A stretch of DNA of 64,000 bases from Lederbergia graminis. Its GTDB lineage: Bacteria > Bacillota > Bacilli > Bacillales > Bacillaceae_C. Location: the NCBI RefSeq assembly GCF_042655485.1, contig NZ_JBHSMC010000013.1:137670-201669 (forward strand), in the 5' to 3' direction. Below the pieces are notes generated by a model. The model worked only from the letters and a program-made list of their open reading frames with translations. It was not told the origin of the DNA and ran no database searches. The position numbers and the translations under genes were made by a program. Of this stretch, positions 25,549 to 34,288 are shown piece after piece. Position 1 is the stretch's first letter. Every line of letters begins with the position of its first letter.

Positions 25549-26630
25549 TCTAATTCCCCCTCTTCTTCCTTCTGTTTCACTTTACTTCCAGTTAATAACT
25601 TAATTCCTCCAGCTATTAAAAGTAAGCATAGTACTGCTGTCTGGAAGTACTGGTAGAACCAATAATGAAGGTCAATATGGAACATCTCACGAATATACGG
25701 AGCTACAATTGGCATGACAATATATGCCCAAATATAGTACAACCCAAATGCGATGAGCCCAATCCCTATCCACTTTTGATGATTGAAAAATGTAGTAATA
25801 ATTGGCTCATCCTCTACTTCACCAACAGCTGATTTGGAAGCTTTTTGCAAACCATCGAAAAAGCTATAAAACCATATAATTGGTACGATGAATAGGAACA
25901 GACCTAAGCGTAAAACATCTAGGATATAAATGGAAAATAGGAAAGCTACCATTAACTGTATTCCACGCTTTTGTAGCCCTAAATATAAATGCCCCGCTCC
26001 TGGCACAATCGATAACAATGTTGCGATTGCTTTGCTCTTTCTTCCTTCTAAGTCTCTGCTTTCAAAGTCTTCAAAGACTGATTTATCTTCTAAGCTTTCT
26101 CCCTTTTGCTTTTTATCAAGTTGACGTAAAACATCGAAGAACCCATATATCCATACAATTGGTAACGATGCGAGGAATACTAAGATTTCTTCTCTACCTG
26201 TCATCATAGCAACAAATAGAATCATAATTCCAAGCCCCATAAATACTGCTAATAATGTAATCCCTCGATAAACTAACCCTAATTGAAAATGTCCTAAACC
26301 AGGAACAAAGGATAATACGATTGTAAAGAATCGTTCTGTTTCCGGATTCCTCTCAATAACTGCTTCGTCACTCGTATCTGCTGATCTATTATATAGTTTT
26401 GAAGCTGTAATAACTGTATCTATAAAATTGACGATATACATGAGAATTCCACCAATTGCTAGAAGGGCAAATTCACCATATGCTGTTATAACTGCGACGC
26501 CGATTGCAAATATCGGGATCCCAAACACTGTAACTGTATAAAATAAACCGCGCATTACTTTCCCTAGGTACATTAATCCACCACCAGGGAAAAATGCGAG
26601 TAAAAATGCGAGTATAGGATTTTTATTCAT
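25545..26630 (-). CDS. multi-TM2-domain-like membrane protein
   Basis: A 361-residue integral membrane protein. Three internal repeats share a 'PGGG-YLGK--RG' or 'PGLGHFQLGLVYRG' / 'PGAGHLYLGLQKRG' pattern, near residues 15, 110 and 210. Each is followed by a pair of helices and 'WIYGFFDVLRQ' or 'WFYSFFDGLQK'. This is a triplicated TM2-like module. The C-terminus has two further helices and a charged tail. It overlaps both neighbours by four bases (ATGA). No function is known to me; coupling to an ECF sigma/anti-sigma pair suggests a role in envelope stress output or sensing. Confidence 0.8.
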   Translation of the reverse strand: MNKNPILAFLLAFFPGGGLMYLGKVMRGLFYTVTVFGIPIFAIGVAVITAYGEFALLAIGGILMYIVNFIDTVITASKLYNRSADTSDEAVIERNPETERFFTIVLSFVPGLGHFQLGLVYRGITLLAVFMGLGIMILFVAMMTGREEILVFLASLPIVWIYGFFDVLRQLDKKQKGESLEDKSVFEDFESRDLEGRKSKAIATLLSIVPGAGHLYLGLQKRGIQLMVAFLFSIYILDVLRLGLFLFIVPIIWFYSFFDGLQKASKSAVGEVEDEPIITTFFNHQKWIGIGLIAFGLYYIWAYIVMPIVAPYIREMFHIDLHYWFYQYFQTAVLCLLLIAGGIKLLTGSKVKQKEEEGELD

Positions 26631-27130
26631 TTTTTATCTCCCTCCTTCAAATTATCTTCCAGCTGTTCTGTTATCGATGATGCATTATTTAAGAAACTAT
26701 AAATGAATGATTCTCTCGGTTTCCCATCACTATCTTCAAACTCTCCTACTAAATTCATCAGCTGGGAGAATACTCCTGTCGACATGAGAATTAACGTCAT
26801 TGCCGCAGCTAATGTATAGTGAATCATCATTTCCTTGCGTTTGTTTTTATGTTTTTTGCTAGGTGTTACACGTTTATTTTCAATCTCTAAAGAAGCAATT
26901 TCTTTCTCCTGATGAGATTCAGGTTTATTCAACTTCAACATTATTTCATCTGTAAAGGTAGACGTTTCGGATACATTTGGCATCTGGAATTCATTTGCTT
27001 CAACTGCCTGTAGATAAAGCTCCAAGCAGTGATCACAGCTATAGAGATGGTTTTCATACTCTTCACGTAAGACTTCCTCTAATTCATCATTTACATATTG
27101 CAACCAGTTTTCATATGTTTTATGGTTCAT
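26627..27130 (-). CDS. zinc-finger-type anti-sigma factor
   Basis: A 167-residue membrane-bound anti-sigma factor. The N-terminal ZAS-type motif is His28-x3-Cys32-x2-Cys35 in 'HLYSCDHC', which holds zinc and clamps the sigma factor. One membrane helix lies around 102-122 ('MIHYTLAAAMTLILMSTGVF'). The remaining about 45 residues lie outside the membrane and may sense a signal. It overlaps the sigma gene by four bases. The pairing with the upstream ECF gene makes the role nearly certain; the signal is unknown. Confidence 0.88.
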   Translation of the reverse strand: MNHKTYENWLQYVNDELEEVLREEYENHLYSCDHCLELYLQAVEANEFQMPNVSETSTFTDEIMLKLNKPESHQEKEIASLEIENKRVTPSKKHKNKRKEMMIHYTLAAAMTLILMSTGVFSQLMNLVGEFEDSDGKPRESFIYSFLNNASSITEQLEDNLKEGDKK

Positions 27131-27669
27131 GAAAAGTCATCCTCCTTCCAGTGCTTCTTCATCCATTGTCTTGCCCGATACAGTTTTACTTCAATTGTTT
27201 TCACTTTCACTTGCTGTTTTAAAGCAATTTCTTGATATGTTTTATCTCGGATATAAAAATCTTCTACTACCTCACGATAATTATCTGGTAACTCTTGCAT
27301 CCGTTGTTGGAGCATTCGCTTTTTCTCTTTCTTTAAAACAAGTAGTTCCACACTTTCAGCAGGCGGTGAATGTCCAATCTCATCGTACTCAACTTGTTGT
27401 TCTTCTCCTCTTCTAACCATTCTTCGTTTTATATCAATCGCATGATTTACAGCAATCCTTGTAATCCATGTTTTAAAACCTTGCTTCTCATATTGGGGGA
27501 GAGAAGTATAGATTTTCAGGAATACTTCCTGGGCTGCATCTTCTGCATCTTTTTCATTACGCAGTACACCGTATACAGTATGAAAAACATGTTTCCGATA
27601 CTTTTCAACAAGAATTCGAAATGCATGATCATTACCTTGTTTTATTTTTTCGATGAGCGCCTCATCCAA
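27127..27669 (-). CDS. ECF-type RNA polymerase sigma factor, TTG start preferred
   Basis: An ECF sigma factor of 180 residues from the preferred start. Region 2 includes 'HAFRILVEKYRKHVFHTVYGVLRNEKDAEDAAQEVFLKIYTSL' and 'GFKTWITRIAVNHAIDIKRR'. Region 4 has 'LPDNYREVVEDFYIRDKTYQEIALKQQVKVKTIEVKLYRARQWM' with the -35-recognising HTH. An ATG at 27702 exists, but GGGGGGAG sits five to eight bases before TTG 27669. The longer form adds an unusual Gly/Arg-rich stretch encoded by that very site. The four-gene operon (sigma, anti-sigma, TM2-like, LiaF-like) is fully overlapping. I cannot assign it to a named Bacillus sigma factor. Confidence 0.9.
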   Translation of the reverse strand: MDEALIEKIKQGNDHAFRILVEKYRKHVFHTVYGVLRNEKDAEDAAQEVFLKIYTSLPQYEKQGFKTWITRIAVNHAIDIKRRMVRRGEEQQVEYDEIGHSPPAESVELLVLKKEKKRMLQQRMQELPDNYREVVEDFYIRDKTYQEIALKQQVKVKTIEVKLYRARQWMKKHWKEDDFS

Positions 27670-27745
27670 GTCTTCTCTCCCCCCTTTCAGCCTTACACCC
27701 ATACAGACGATATTTTTTTCATTCTACCCTACAGGTAATTTCAAT

Positions 27746-28639
27746 TTATTTTATTGCTGCTTTTGTTACAGTTTTTTCGGAGAATCCATAGTCCAGCAGT
27801 TTGATCGAATCTCTCCATCGCGAATCTTGACCTGAATTTAATATAACAGCTATTAATTTTTTCTCATCACGCTCAGCAGACGACACGAGACAATACCCAG
27901 CTTGGTCAGTGAATCCAGTCTTCAATCCAGTAGCTGGTTCATAGAAAAATTCACTATCTGGATTCAATAATAAATTTCGATTTGTATATGTGTGAGTTTC
28001 TGTAGAAAAGACTAATTCTCCTACCATTGCATCTATTAATTCATTTTGTTTCGCAACTCTGGCAATCTTCGCAATATCTAATGCCGTAGAATAATGCTTT
28101 TCATCATGAAGTCCATGTGGATTAATAAAATTCGATTGTGTAGCACCAATTTCCACCGCTTTTTCATTCATCAACTCTGCAAAATAGGAGATCGCTTCTT
28201 CAACAGGAAGCTCCTGCTCTTTCTCCTTGTTCGCAATATAAACTGCTAAGGACCTGGCAGCATCATTTCCAGATTGCAGTAACATCGCCGCTAACAATTC
28301 TTCTACTGTCTGAACTTGCCCTTCAAATAAACCTGCACGAGCTTCCCCTTCTGTTTTAACTAAAACTTCTTTTCCAACTCGAACTTGTTCAGTTGGTTCA
28401 CTTTTATCAAGGACAACAAGTGCGGTTAATAGCTTTGTTGTACTTGCAGGATACAATTTATCTTGTTTATTTTTAGAATAAATGATCTCACCAGTTTGCT
28501 CATCCATTAATACTGCCGCTTCCCCAGCAACAATTATAGGTGATTTAGTAATAAATTGATTAATAGTATCTTTGTTGAGGTAATAGCCAATAGCAACAAT
28601 TACTATTATCACAAATATGAGTTTTCGTCTCCCTTTCAT
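27746..28639 (-). CDS. serine-type D-alanyl-D-alanine carboxypeptidase, short DacF/DacB-like
   Basis: A 297-residue peptidoglycan carboxypeptidase with an N-terminal membrane anchor or signal (about residues 5-20, 'RKLIFVIIVIVAIGYYL'). All three penicillin-binding motifs are present: S66-x-x-K69 in 'YPASTTKLLTAL', SGN at 123-125, and KTG at 240-242. It trims the terminal D-Ala of stem peptides outside the cell. The protein ends soon after the catalytic domain and lacks the usual C-terminal amphipathic helix domain of DacA-type enzymes, so membrane attachment is probably N-terminal. ATG 28639 follows AAGGGAG by eight bases. It lies 76 bases upstream of the sigma operon and may be co-transcribed. 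Confidence 0.92.
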   Translation of the reverse strand: MKGRRKLIFVIIVIVAIGYYLNKDTINQFITKSPIIVAGEAAVLMDEQTGEIIYSKNKQDKLYPASTTKLLTALVVLDKSEPTEQVRVGKEVLVKTEGEARAGLFEGQVQTVEELLAAMLLQSGNDAARSLAVYIANKEKEQELPVEEAISYFAELMNEKAVEIGATQSNFINPHGLHDEKHYSTALDIAKIARVAKQNELIDAMVGELVFSTETHTYTNRNLLLNPDSEFFYEPATGLKTGFTDQAGYCLVSSAERDEKKLIAVILNSGQDSRWRDSIKLLDYGFSEKTVTKAAIK

Positions 28640-28801
28640 TGTAAAGCACTCCCTTGCTTTGTACATCTCATCTTCTATATTGATAGACGTATAGTAACAT
28701 GCAAACCCTACACTTTTATTTTAAAAAAGTTTCCAGAGGAGCAAATATTTCATGATAGAGGGGGAGAGTTGGTGGTGTTCTTTATGGGGAATGTGGAGGA
28801 G

Positions 28802-29633
28802 TTTGCGTGACTGCCTGAACCTCTTTCTAGCTTAGGTGGGCATGATGAAATGGCTTGCGTGACTACTTGCAACTTTTTCAAGCCTAGGTGGGGACGTTGA
28901 AATGGCTTGCGTGACCACCTTCTCCTTTTTCTGGCTTAGGTGGGAACGTTGAACGATCTTGCGTGACCGCCTAATCCTTTTTCTTGCTTAGCTGGGCACG
29001 ATGAACGATCCTGCGTGACCACCTTCTCCTTTTTCTAGCTCAGGTGAGAACAATGAACGATCCTGCGTGACCACCTTCTCCTTTTTCGTGTCTAGGTGGG
29101 AACGATAAACACTCTTACGTGACCGCCTACTCTCTGTTCGAGCTGAGGTGGTAACGTTGAACACTCCTTCATGACTACCTTCTCCTTTTTCCAGCTTCGG
29201 TGGGCACGTTGAATGCTCTAACGTGACCAACTAATCCTTTTTCAAGCAAAAGTGGGCATGATGAAATGGCTTGCGTGACCACTTGCAACTTTTACAAGCC
29301 TAGGTGGGAACGATGAAGGCTCTAACGTGACTACCTTCTCCTTTTTCATGCAAAGGTGGGAACGATGAACGCTCTTGTGTGACCACCTTCTCCTTTTTCA
29401 TGTCTAGGTGGGCATGATGAACGCTCTTGCGTGACCACCTTCTCCTTTTTCATGTCTAGGTGGGCATGATGAACGCTCTTGCGTGACCGCCTAATCCTTT
29501 TTCTTGCTTAGGTGGGCACGTTGAACGCTTCTGCGTGACTACCTACACCTTTTTCATGTCTAGGTGGGCACGTTGAACGCTTCTGCGTGACTACCTACAC
29601 CTTTTTCCAGCTCAGGTAGGCACGCGGAGCAGG
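28802..29633. repeat. tandem array of sixteen 52-bp hairpin units
   Basis: Sixteen imperfect units with an exact 52-base period start at 28802, 28854, 28906, 28958 and so on to 29582. The common form begins CTTGCGTGACCACCTTCTCC and continues with TTTTTC, then AGGTGGGCACG or AGGTGGGCATG. Within a unit, CGTGACCACCT (offsets 4-14) pairs with AGGTGGGCACG (offsets 32-42) except for one A-G mismatch, leaving a 17-base pyrimidine-rich loop. 52 is not a multiple of three and stops occur, so this is not coding. The array fills the gap between the endonuclease-like gene and dacC-like gene. Unit-to-unit drift suggests an old array. Confidence 0.9.
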
Positions 29634-29674
29634 GAAAACAGCAAATCCAAAGGTTAATCCCATAACTCTTAACA

Positions 29675-29707
29675 CAAAAAAAACCCACCATCATTGGACG
29701 GAGGGCT
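29675..29707 (-). terminator. terminator of the EEP-family gene
   Basis: Leftward: an imperfect stem (CCCTCCGTC with GATGGTGGG) followed by a run of eight T. It begins about 13 bases beyond the stop codon and lies between the gene and the 52-bp array. Confidence 0.65.
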
Positions 29708-29719
29708 TGCGTATTTTAA

Positions 29720-30499
29720 TTAACGAATTTCGACATCCACAACAATTGGAAAATGGTCACTTGGGAAACGGCCATCTACTATGTCGTTGACGATTTTGAT
29801 CGTACCTGGTTGTACGTTACCACGATATAAAATCCAATCAATTCTTGTGTCTCCACCTGTTGGATCTTTGAAATCGTTGAAACTTCCGAGTTCTGGGTTA
29901 ATATGTTCTGTTGCAGTATCCCATGTATCAATAAAGTTCCCTTTGTTTAAGAAAACTTGATGTGTATCACTTTTTGCACCTGTGTTAAAGTCTGCAGTTA
30001 GGATAAGTGGGATGCTTTCATCTAATTCTTCACATTTTTTAACGATTAGTTCTGCACCTTGGACACGTGCAGCTTCTGAAATATGGTCTAAGTGCGTATT
30101 TAGGTGATAAAATTGCTTTCCTGTTTCACGATCTAAGAAACGAATCCATGTCACCATTCGTGTACATGCATTATCCCATGTAATAGAACCCATCGTTTCT
30201 GGAGTATCTGATAACCAATAATGATCGTACTCTATTACTTTAAAGCGATCTTTTTTGTAGAAAATGGCCATATATTCTTCTTTACTACCGCCTCTTCTCC
30301 CTAACCCAATCCAGCGATAGTCAGGTAATAACTCCTCTAGATCTTGTACTTGTTGAAAAACAGGCTCTTGCGTACCAATAATATCAGGTGATTCACGATG
30401 AATGATATCCGCAATTAATGATTTTCGTTCATCCCAAGAATTTGGTGACGGGTCGACATTAAGACGAAGATTATAAGTCATAATTCGTAGTTTATCCAT
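29720..30499 (-). CDS. endonuclease/exonuclease/phosphatase family protein
   Basis: A 259-residue member of the EEP superfamily (DNase I / AP endonuclease / sphingomyelinase fold). The N-terminal 'RIMTYNLRLN' holds the metal-binding Asn, 'DIIGTQEPVFQQV' the catalytic Glu, 'LILTADFNTG' the Asp and Asn pair, and 'PSDHFPIVVDV' the C-terminal Asp-His. All catalytic residues are present. No signal peptide is seen, so it is likely cytosolic. Substrate cannot be read: nucleic acid, phospholipid headgroup or sugar phosphate are possible. ATG 30499 is chosen because GGGGAGAGG precedes it. It is divergent from the ABC exporter genes. Confidence 0.9.
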   Translation of the reverse strand: MDKLRIMTYNLRLNVDPSPNSWDERKSLIADIIHRESPDIIGTQEPVFQQVQDLEELLPDYRWIGLGRRGGSKEEYMAIFYKKDRFKVIEYDHYWLSDTPETMGSITWDNACTRMVTWIRFLDRETGKQFYHLNTHLDHISEAARVQGAELIVKKCEELDESIPLILTADFNTGAKSDTHQVFLNKGNFIDTWDTATEHINPELGSFNDFKDPTGGDTRIDWILYRGNVQPGTIKIVNDIVDGRFPSDHFPIVVDVEIR

Positions 30500-30632
30500 G
30501 GAGTCCTCTCCCCTTTCAAATTCATATTCTACCATAATTAAAAAAGAAATTTATGAAAAGTTTATTTTGACTGTAGTAATTATTCAAAAGATATCGTCTA
30601 ATAGAGTAGATACTATAAAAGGTGGGAGAAAA

Positions 30633-31319
30633 TTGATAGAAGTAAAAAATGTAAGTCATGCCTTTGAAATAGGTAAAAAAGGAAATAAAACAATTATTCC
30701 TGTTATTGATGATGTTACATTTTCCGTAAACAAAGGAGAAATTGTAACTATCGTCGGCCGGAGTGGTTCCGGAAAATCCACATTACTCAATATTATTAGC
30801 GGTTTTATTAAAGCGAATGAAGGAGAAATTTGGATTGATGGAATAAAGGTGAGTGATTTTAATGAGGCAAAATTTGCTGACTTCCGTCTCGGACATCTTG
30901 GCTTTATTTTTCAAAGCTTTCAACTCATTCCAAGTATGACCGCATATCAGAATGTAGAACTCCCTCTTGTCTTAAAGGGAATTAATGAAAAAGAAAGAAA
31001 AGAGCGTACAGAAAATACCTTAAAAAAGGTAGGTTTATATGAATATAGAGAGCATTATCCTAGTGAACTTTCAGGTGGACAGCAACAACGTGTAAGTATT
31101 GCGAGAGCGCTTATCGTTAATCCACCACTTATATTGGCAGATGAGCCGACTGGAAGTTTGGATAGTGAAACGGAAACGAATTTATTGGAATTTATAAAAG
31201 AATTGAACAAAGAATTGGGTATTACCTTCCTTATCATTACCCATGATGAAACAGTTGCTAAGTTTGGAGACCGGACAATAGAAATTGCAGATGGCAAAGT
31301 ATTGGAGGGTTCACGATGA
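30633..31319 (+). CDS. ABC transporter ATP-binding protein, MacB/LolD type
   Basis: A 228-residue ATPase. Walker A GRSGSGKST, the signature 'LSGGQQQRVSIARAL', Walker B LILADEPTG and the D-loop SLD are all present. I chose TTG 30633 because AAAGGTGGGAG is upstream and the protein then begins MIEVKNVSHAFEIG, as is usual. The final four bases overlap the start of the permease gene. Partner and ATPase together form an exporter or an envelope mechanotransmission complex of the MacB class. No membrane-fusion protein gene is adjacent. Confidence 0.92.
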   Translation: MIEVKNVSHAFEIGKKGNKTIIPVIDDVTFSVNKGEIVTIVGRSGSGKSTLLNIISGFIKANEGEIWIDGIKVSDFNEAKFADFRLGHLGFIFQSFQLIPSMTAYQNVELPLVLKGINEKERKERTENTLKKVGLYEYREHYPSELSGGQQQRVSIARALIVNPPLILADEPTGSLDSETETNLLEFIKELNKELGITFLIITHDETVAKFGDRTIEIADGKVLEGSR

Positions 31320-32674
31320 AATTTAAAGATCAATTTCGCTTTGTAAGACAAAATACGAAGAAAAATAAATCAAGATTATTTATGACAGTACTTGCTACGG
31401 CGATTGCGGTTGCATTCTTAATGGTACTTGCCTCTGTTGCATTTGGTCTTCACAAATCTATCATTGCAGACTTAATGCAAGACCGAATGGTGACGGAAAT
31501 AAATGTTCATGGAAAAAACGATCCTGAAACGGGTTATAAACCAATCATAGATGAAGATATCGCATACTTTGAAACGATAGAGAATGTTAAAGCAATAACA
31601 AGAAGACAACATTTAAGACAATCACCTGAATTTATCATAGATAACTATTCTGTTAACGCCAATACGATGGTGGCATATTTTCCAGAAGAAATGAAAGCAG
31701 GGTTTGAACTATCCGAGGGAAAAATGCCTGAAAAGGACAATGAGATTATTGTTGGCTACTCATTTTCCCAAGAATTAATAAAGCAAATGGATGAAGACAG
31801 CATGGATAGAGAGAATCTCTATGATGAAGATGGCAAAATTAAAGAGGAATACACCTATAAAGGGGATATTCTTGGTAAAACAGTTGAAATGCAAGTTTAC
31901 AAATTAGTAAATAACGAACCAGAAACGAAGAAAATTCCTCTTACAGTAGTTGGAATTGCCAAGAAACCATCCAGAGAATGGATGATGGATTCGAATGTAT
32001 ATATTTCTGAAGCTGTTTTACATGAAGTAGAAACATTCACAGGTACTCGTGGCGGTATGCCTGAAGTGTTTGAAGGCGATGAAGAGTATGCGAAATTAGG
32101 GGAACGCAATTATGATGAAGTATATATTTACGCTTCCAATGTCGAAGCTGTAAAAGAAATTTCCAAGCAATTAGAAGATAAGAATTATTATGCATGGTCA
32201 GTCGTTAGCGAAATGAAGGAAATTAATATGATTTTTAATATATTAAAAGCTGGTGTCATATTCATTGGGACTATTGCACTCATCATTGCATCCATTGGTA
32301 TTTTTAATACAATGACGATGGCAGTTACAGAAAGAGCACCAGATATTGGGATTATGAAAGCTATTGGCGCAAATCCAAAAACTATAAAAAATATCTTCCT
32401 GTTAGAAAGTTCGTATATTGGGTTATTAGGGGCTTTCTTTGGAGCAATCGTTGCCTATGGAATTAGCTTTTTAGTAAATCTATTCTTACCGATGATTCTT
32501 GCAGGTGTATTTGAAGAAGAAGCGCCAGAAGGATTCGTGTTAACACATATTCCTTTATCACTTACAGCTATTAGTGTGGGAATTTGTTTAATCGTTACTA
32601 TTTTCTCTGGATGGAGACCAGCTCAACGTGCTACTAAAGTAGACGTGCTAAAAGCGATGAGAAGAGAAATATAA
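31316..32674 (+). CDS. ABC transporter permease, MacB/FtsX type
   Basis: A 452-residue permease with one N-terminal helix (about 22-44), a large extracellular MacB-PCD domain (about 45-305), and three C-terminal helices (about 310-335, 358-385 and 415-438). 'IASIGIFNTMTMAVTERAPDIGIMKAIGA' is the typical FtsX segment after the first C-terminal helix. The extracellular domain is rich in acidic residues, which suits an alkaline or saline habitat but is not diagnostic. It pairs with the overlapping ATPase gene and ends at a strong bidirectional terminator. Confidence 0.9.
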   Translation: MKFKDQFRFVRQNTKKNKSRLFMTVLATAIAVAFLMVLASVAFGLHKSIIADLMQDRMVTEINVHGKNDPETGYKPIIDEDIAYFETIENVKAITRRQHLRQSPEFIIDNYSVNANTMVAYFPEEMKAGFELSEGKMPEKDNEIIVGYSFSQELIKQMDEDSMDRENLYDEDGKIKEEYTYKGDILGKTVEMQVYKLVNNEPETKKIPLTVVGIAKKPSREWMMDSNVYISEAVLHEVETFTGTRGGMPEVFEGDEEYAKLGERNYDEVYIYASNVEAVKEISKQLEDKNYYAWSVVSEMKEINMIFNILKAGVIFIGTIALIIASIGIFNTMTMAVTERAPDIGIMKAIGANPKTIKNIFLLESSYIGLLGAFFGAIVAYGISFLVNLFLPMILAGVFEEEAPEGFVLTHIPLSLTAISVGICLIVTIFSGWRPAQRATKVDVLKAMRREI

Positions 32675-32676
32675 CC

Positions 32677-32716
32677 AAAAAAAGTCACTCGGACATTCAT
32701 TCCGAGTGACTTTTTT
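32677..32716. terminator. bidirectional terminator
   Basis: GTCACTCGG and CCGAGTGAC form a perfect nine-base-pair stem, with seven A before and six T after. It ends both the exporter operon and the convergent arylamine N-acetyltransferase gene, overlapping the latter's stop codon. Confidence 0.93.
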
Positions 32717-33515
32717 AAAATATCTTCACATTCCGTTCAGCTAGAAAATCAAGTGATTCTAATAAAGAAGTTTTATCAATTTGATAAATTTCATGGATAT
32801 GCTTTACCCATTTGTCCGTTTCATTCATTTTAATCTCACTAATATTACGGAATGTCATCACTTTCATTGTTCCATTACGTAAGTAGAAGCACTTTTGCCC
32901 ATTGAAGCGAACAGCAGTAATCCGACGCATTGTAATATTATCATCACTATCAAAATAGGAAGCTCGAATATCATCTCGAATATCATCTTCTGAAAGAGGC
33001 TCCCATATGATCTGCTTTTTCACAAATGTTTTCCCATTGGAACGGCGATCAATTTCAAATATATGTGAGCTCTGTTTCGTAAAAATAATTTCTTCGCCAA
33101 ACCCATGCATGACCAGCCGCGTTACTTTATCAAGTTCAATAGGTTTCATAATGGGAGAACCATAGCCAACATCCACATAAAATTTTCTATCCTTGATCTC
33201 TACCATGATCGCAATATGGCCTGGCTCTACTTTTACAAGAGAACATTCATATCCCAACTCCGTTAATAATCTAGCGAAGTTCATATTTAAAGTGAAGCAA
33301 GTTCCACCCCATCCTTTTTCGACTAAGTTATCGACAAACAATGGGAGTGGCGGGATATAGTCAGGTGCTAATGTATAGTAGTAAAACTTACTAAAAGTTT
33401 CGTACGGTATGTATGTTAAATGATGTTGGATAAGGCGCTGCAAATAATTTAAACTTGGTTCTTCTCGCTTAACTTTTAAATACTTTACATATTTATTTAC
33501 AACTTCCTCCATCAT
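32715..33515 (-). CDS. arylamine N-acetyltransferase
   Basis: A 266-residue cytosolic enzyme that transfers acetyl from acetyl-CoA to arylamines or hydrazines. The catalytic triad is visible as C73 in 'KGWGGTCFTLNMNFARLL', H100 in 'EPGHIAIMVE' and D115 in 'FYVDVGYGSP'. 'WGGTC' stands in for the common RGG-x-C. Spacing between triad members is shorter than in eukaryotic NATs, as in other Firmicute versions. RBS GAGGAGGG precedes ATG 33515. It is 14 bases downstream of the thioredoxin-like gene and is probably co-transcribed with it. Confidence 0.92.
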   Translation of the reverse strand: MMEEVVNKYVKYLKVKREEPSLNYLQRLIQHHLTYIPYETFSKFYYYTLAPDYIPPLPLFVDNLVEKGWGGTCFTLNMNFARLLTELGYECSLVKVEPGHIAIMVEIKDRKFYVDVGYGSPIMKPIELDKVTRLVMHGFGEEIIFTKQSSHIFEIDRRSNGKTFVKKQIIWEPLSEDDIRDDIRASYFDSDDNITMRRITAVRFNGQKCFYLRNGTMKVMTFRNISEIKMNETDKWVKHIHEIYQIDKTSLLESLDFLAERNVKIF

Positions 33516-33529
33516 TTAACCCTCCTCTT

Positions 33530-34081
33530 TTATTGCAATTTTTCTTTTAAGCTTTGATACACTTCATTCCAAAATGATTCATCTTCTATATTTCGTTGCA
33601 TGATTTGCTTATACATTTCTGATTGTTTGTCCGCAAATGTTGGATCTTCTTTATCTGGTAATTGAGAACGTTGATCCATTACATACTGTTGTAATTTCGG
33701 TGCTCTTGGTCCCCATACTGCACGTTCATTTCCTTCTTGATCAATAAAAATAAAGATAGGAATTGCTCTTGCCGTACCATTTGTTAAATATTGATCCATT
33801 AATTCTAAGTTTTGATCGCGTAATAACATTCTAACTTGCATATTCGTTTTTTCTGCTAGCTTCAATAAGATTGGTACATTCAGCATGGCATCTCCACACC
33901 AATCCTCTGTTAGTACAATCACTCGTAAATTCTCTGCTTGTACTTTTGCTAAAAATGCTTCATCTTCTGTTGGGACTTCGAATTTCTGTAAAATCGTTTC
34001 CAACCCTTCTTTATTCACATTCATGCCATTTATGTATTGTTCAGGTGTTAACCCTTTTTCAAACCATTCTACAAGATTCAT
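33530..34081 (-). CDS. thioredoxin-like protein with single active-site Cys
   Basis: A 183-residue thioredoxin-fold protein. The active site reads 'VLTEDWCGDAMLNVP' with C62 only; the second Cys of CxxC is replaced by Ala. This W-C-G-D-A/S variant is common in a family of Bacillus proteins annotated as thioredoxin family. It probably acts through a monothiol mechanism or has lost redox activity. 'IPIFIFIDQEGNE' contains the cis-Pro loop. It starts with GTGGGGA upstream. It shares an operon with the N-acetyltransferase gene; a functional link is not established. Confidence 0.85.
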   Translation of the reverse strand: MNLVEWFEKGLTPEQYINGMNVNKEGLETILQKFEVPTEDEAFLAKVQAENLRVIVLTEDWCGDAMLNVPILLKLAEKTNMQVRMLLRDQNLELMDQYLTNGTARAIPIFIFIDQEGNERAVWGPRAPKLQQYVMDQRSQLPDKEDPTFADKQSEMYKQIMQRNIEDESFWNEVYQSLKEKLQ

Positions 34082-34288
34082 GTCATATCCCCACTTCCAT
34101 ATTTTTGTTAATTTCTATTATATAATAGGAACGAAAATACTACACCCTTTTTGTTCGGTTTAACATCTCTTCCATTATGTAGAAATACCCTTCAATTTAT
34201 AGTTGTTTTCGAAATTTGTAAATAAATAGGGAATTTTCTTTTTCCTCTGCTATTATATAAGGTAAAAAGTAGAGGGGGCACGTCGAAA

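Noticed and set aside
28988..29230. An 80-residue ORF inside the 52-bp array
   Set aside because: The period is not a multiple of three, so the frame shifts each unit. No ribosome binding site precedes it.
28802..29633. CRISPR array
   Set aside because: Units are contiguous with no unique spacers, period is 52 with graded divergence, and there are no cas genes in the window.
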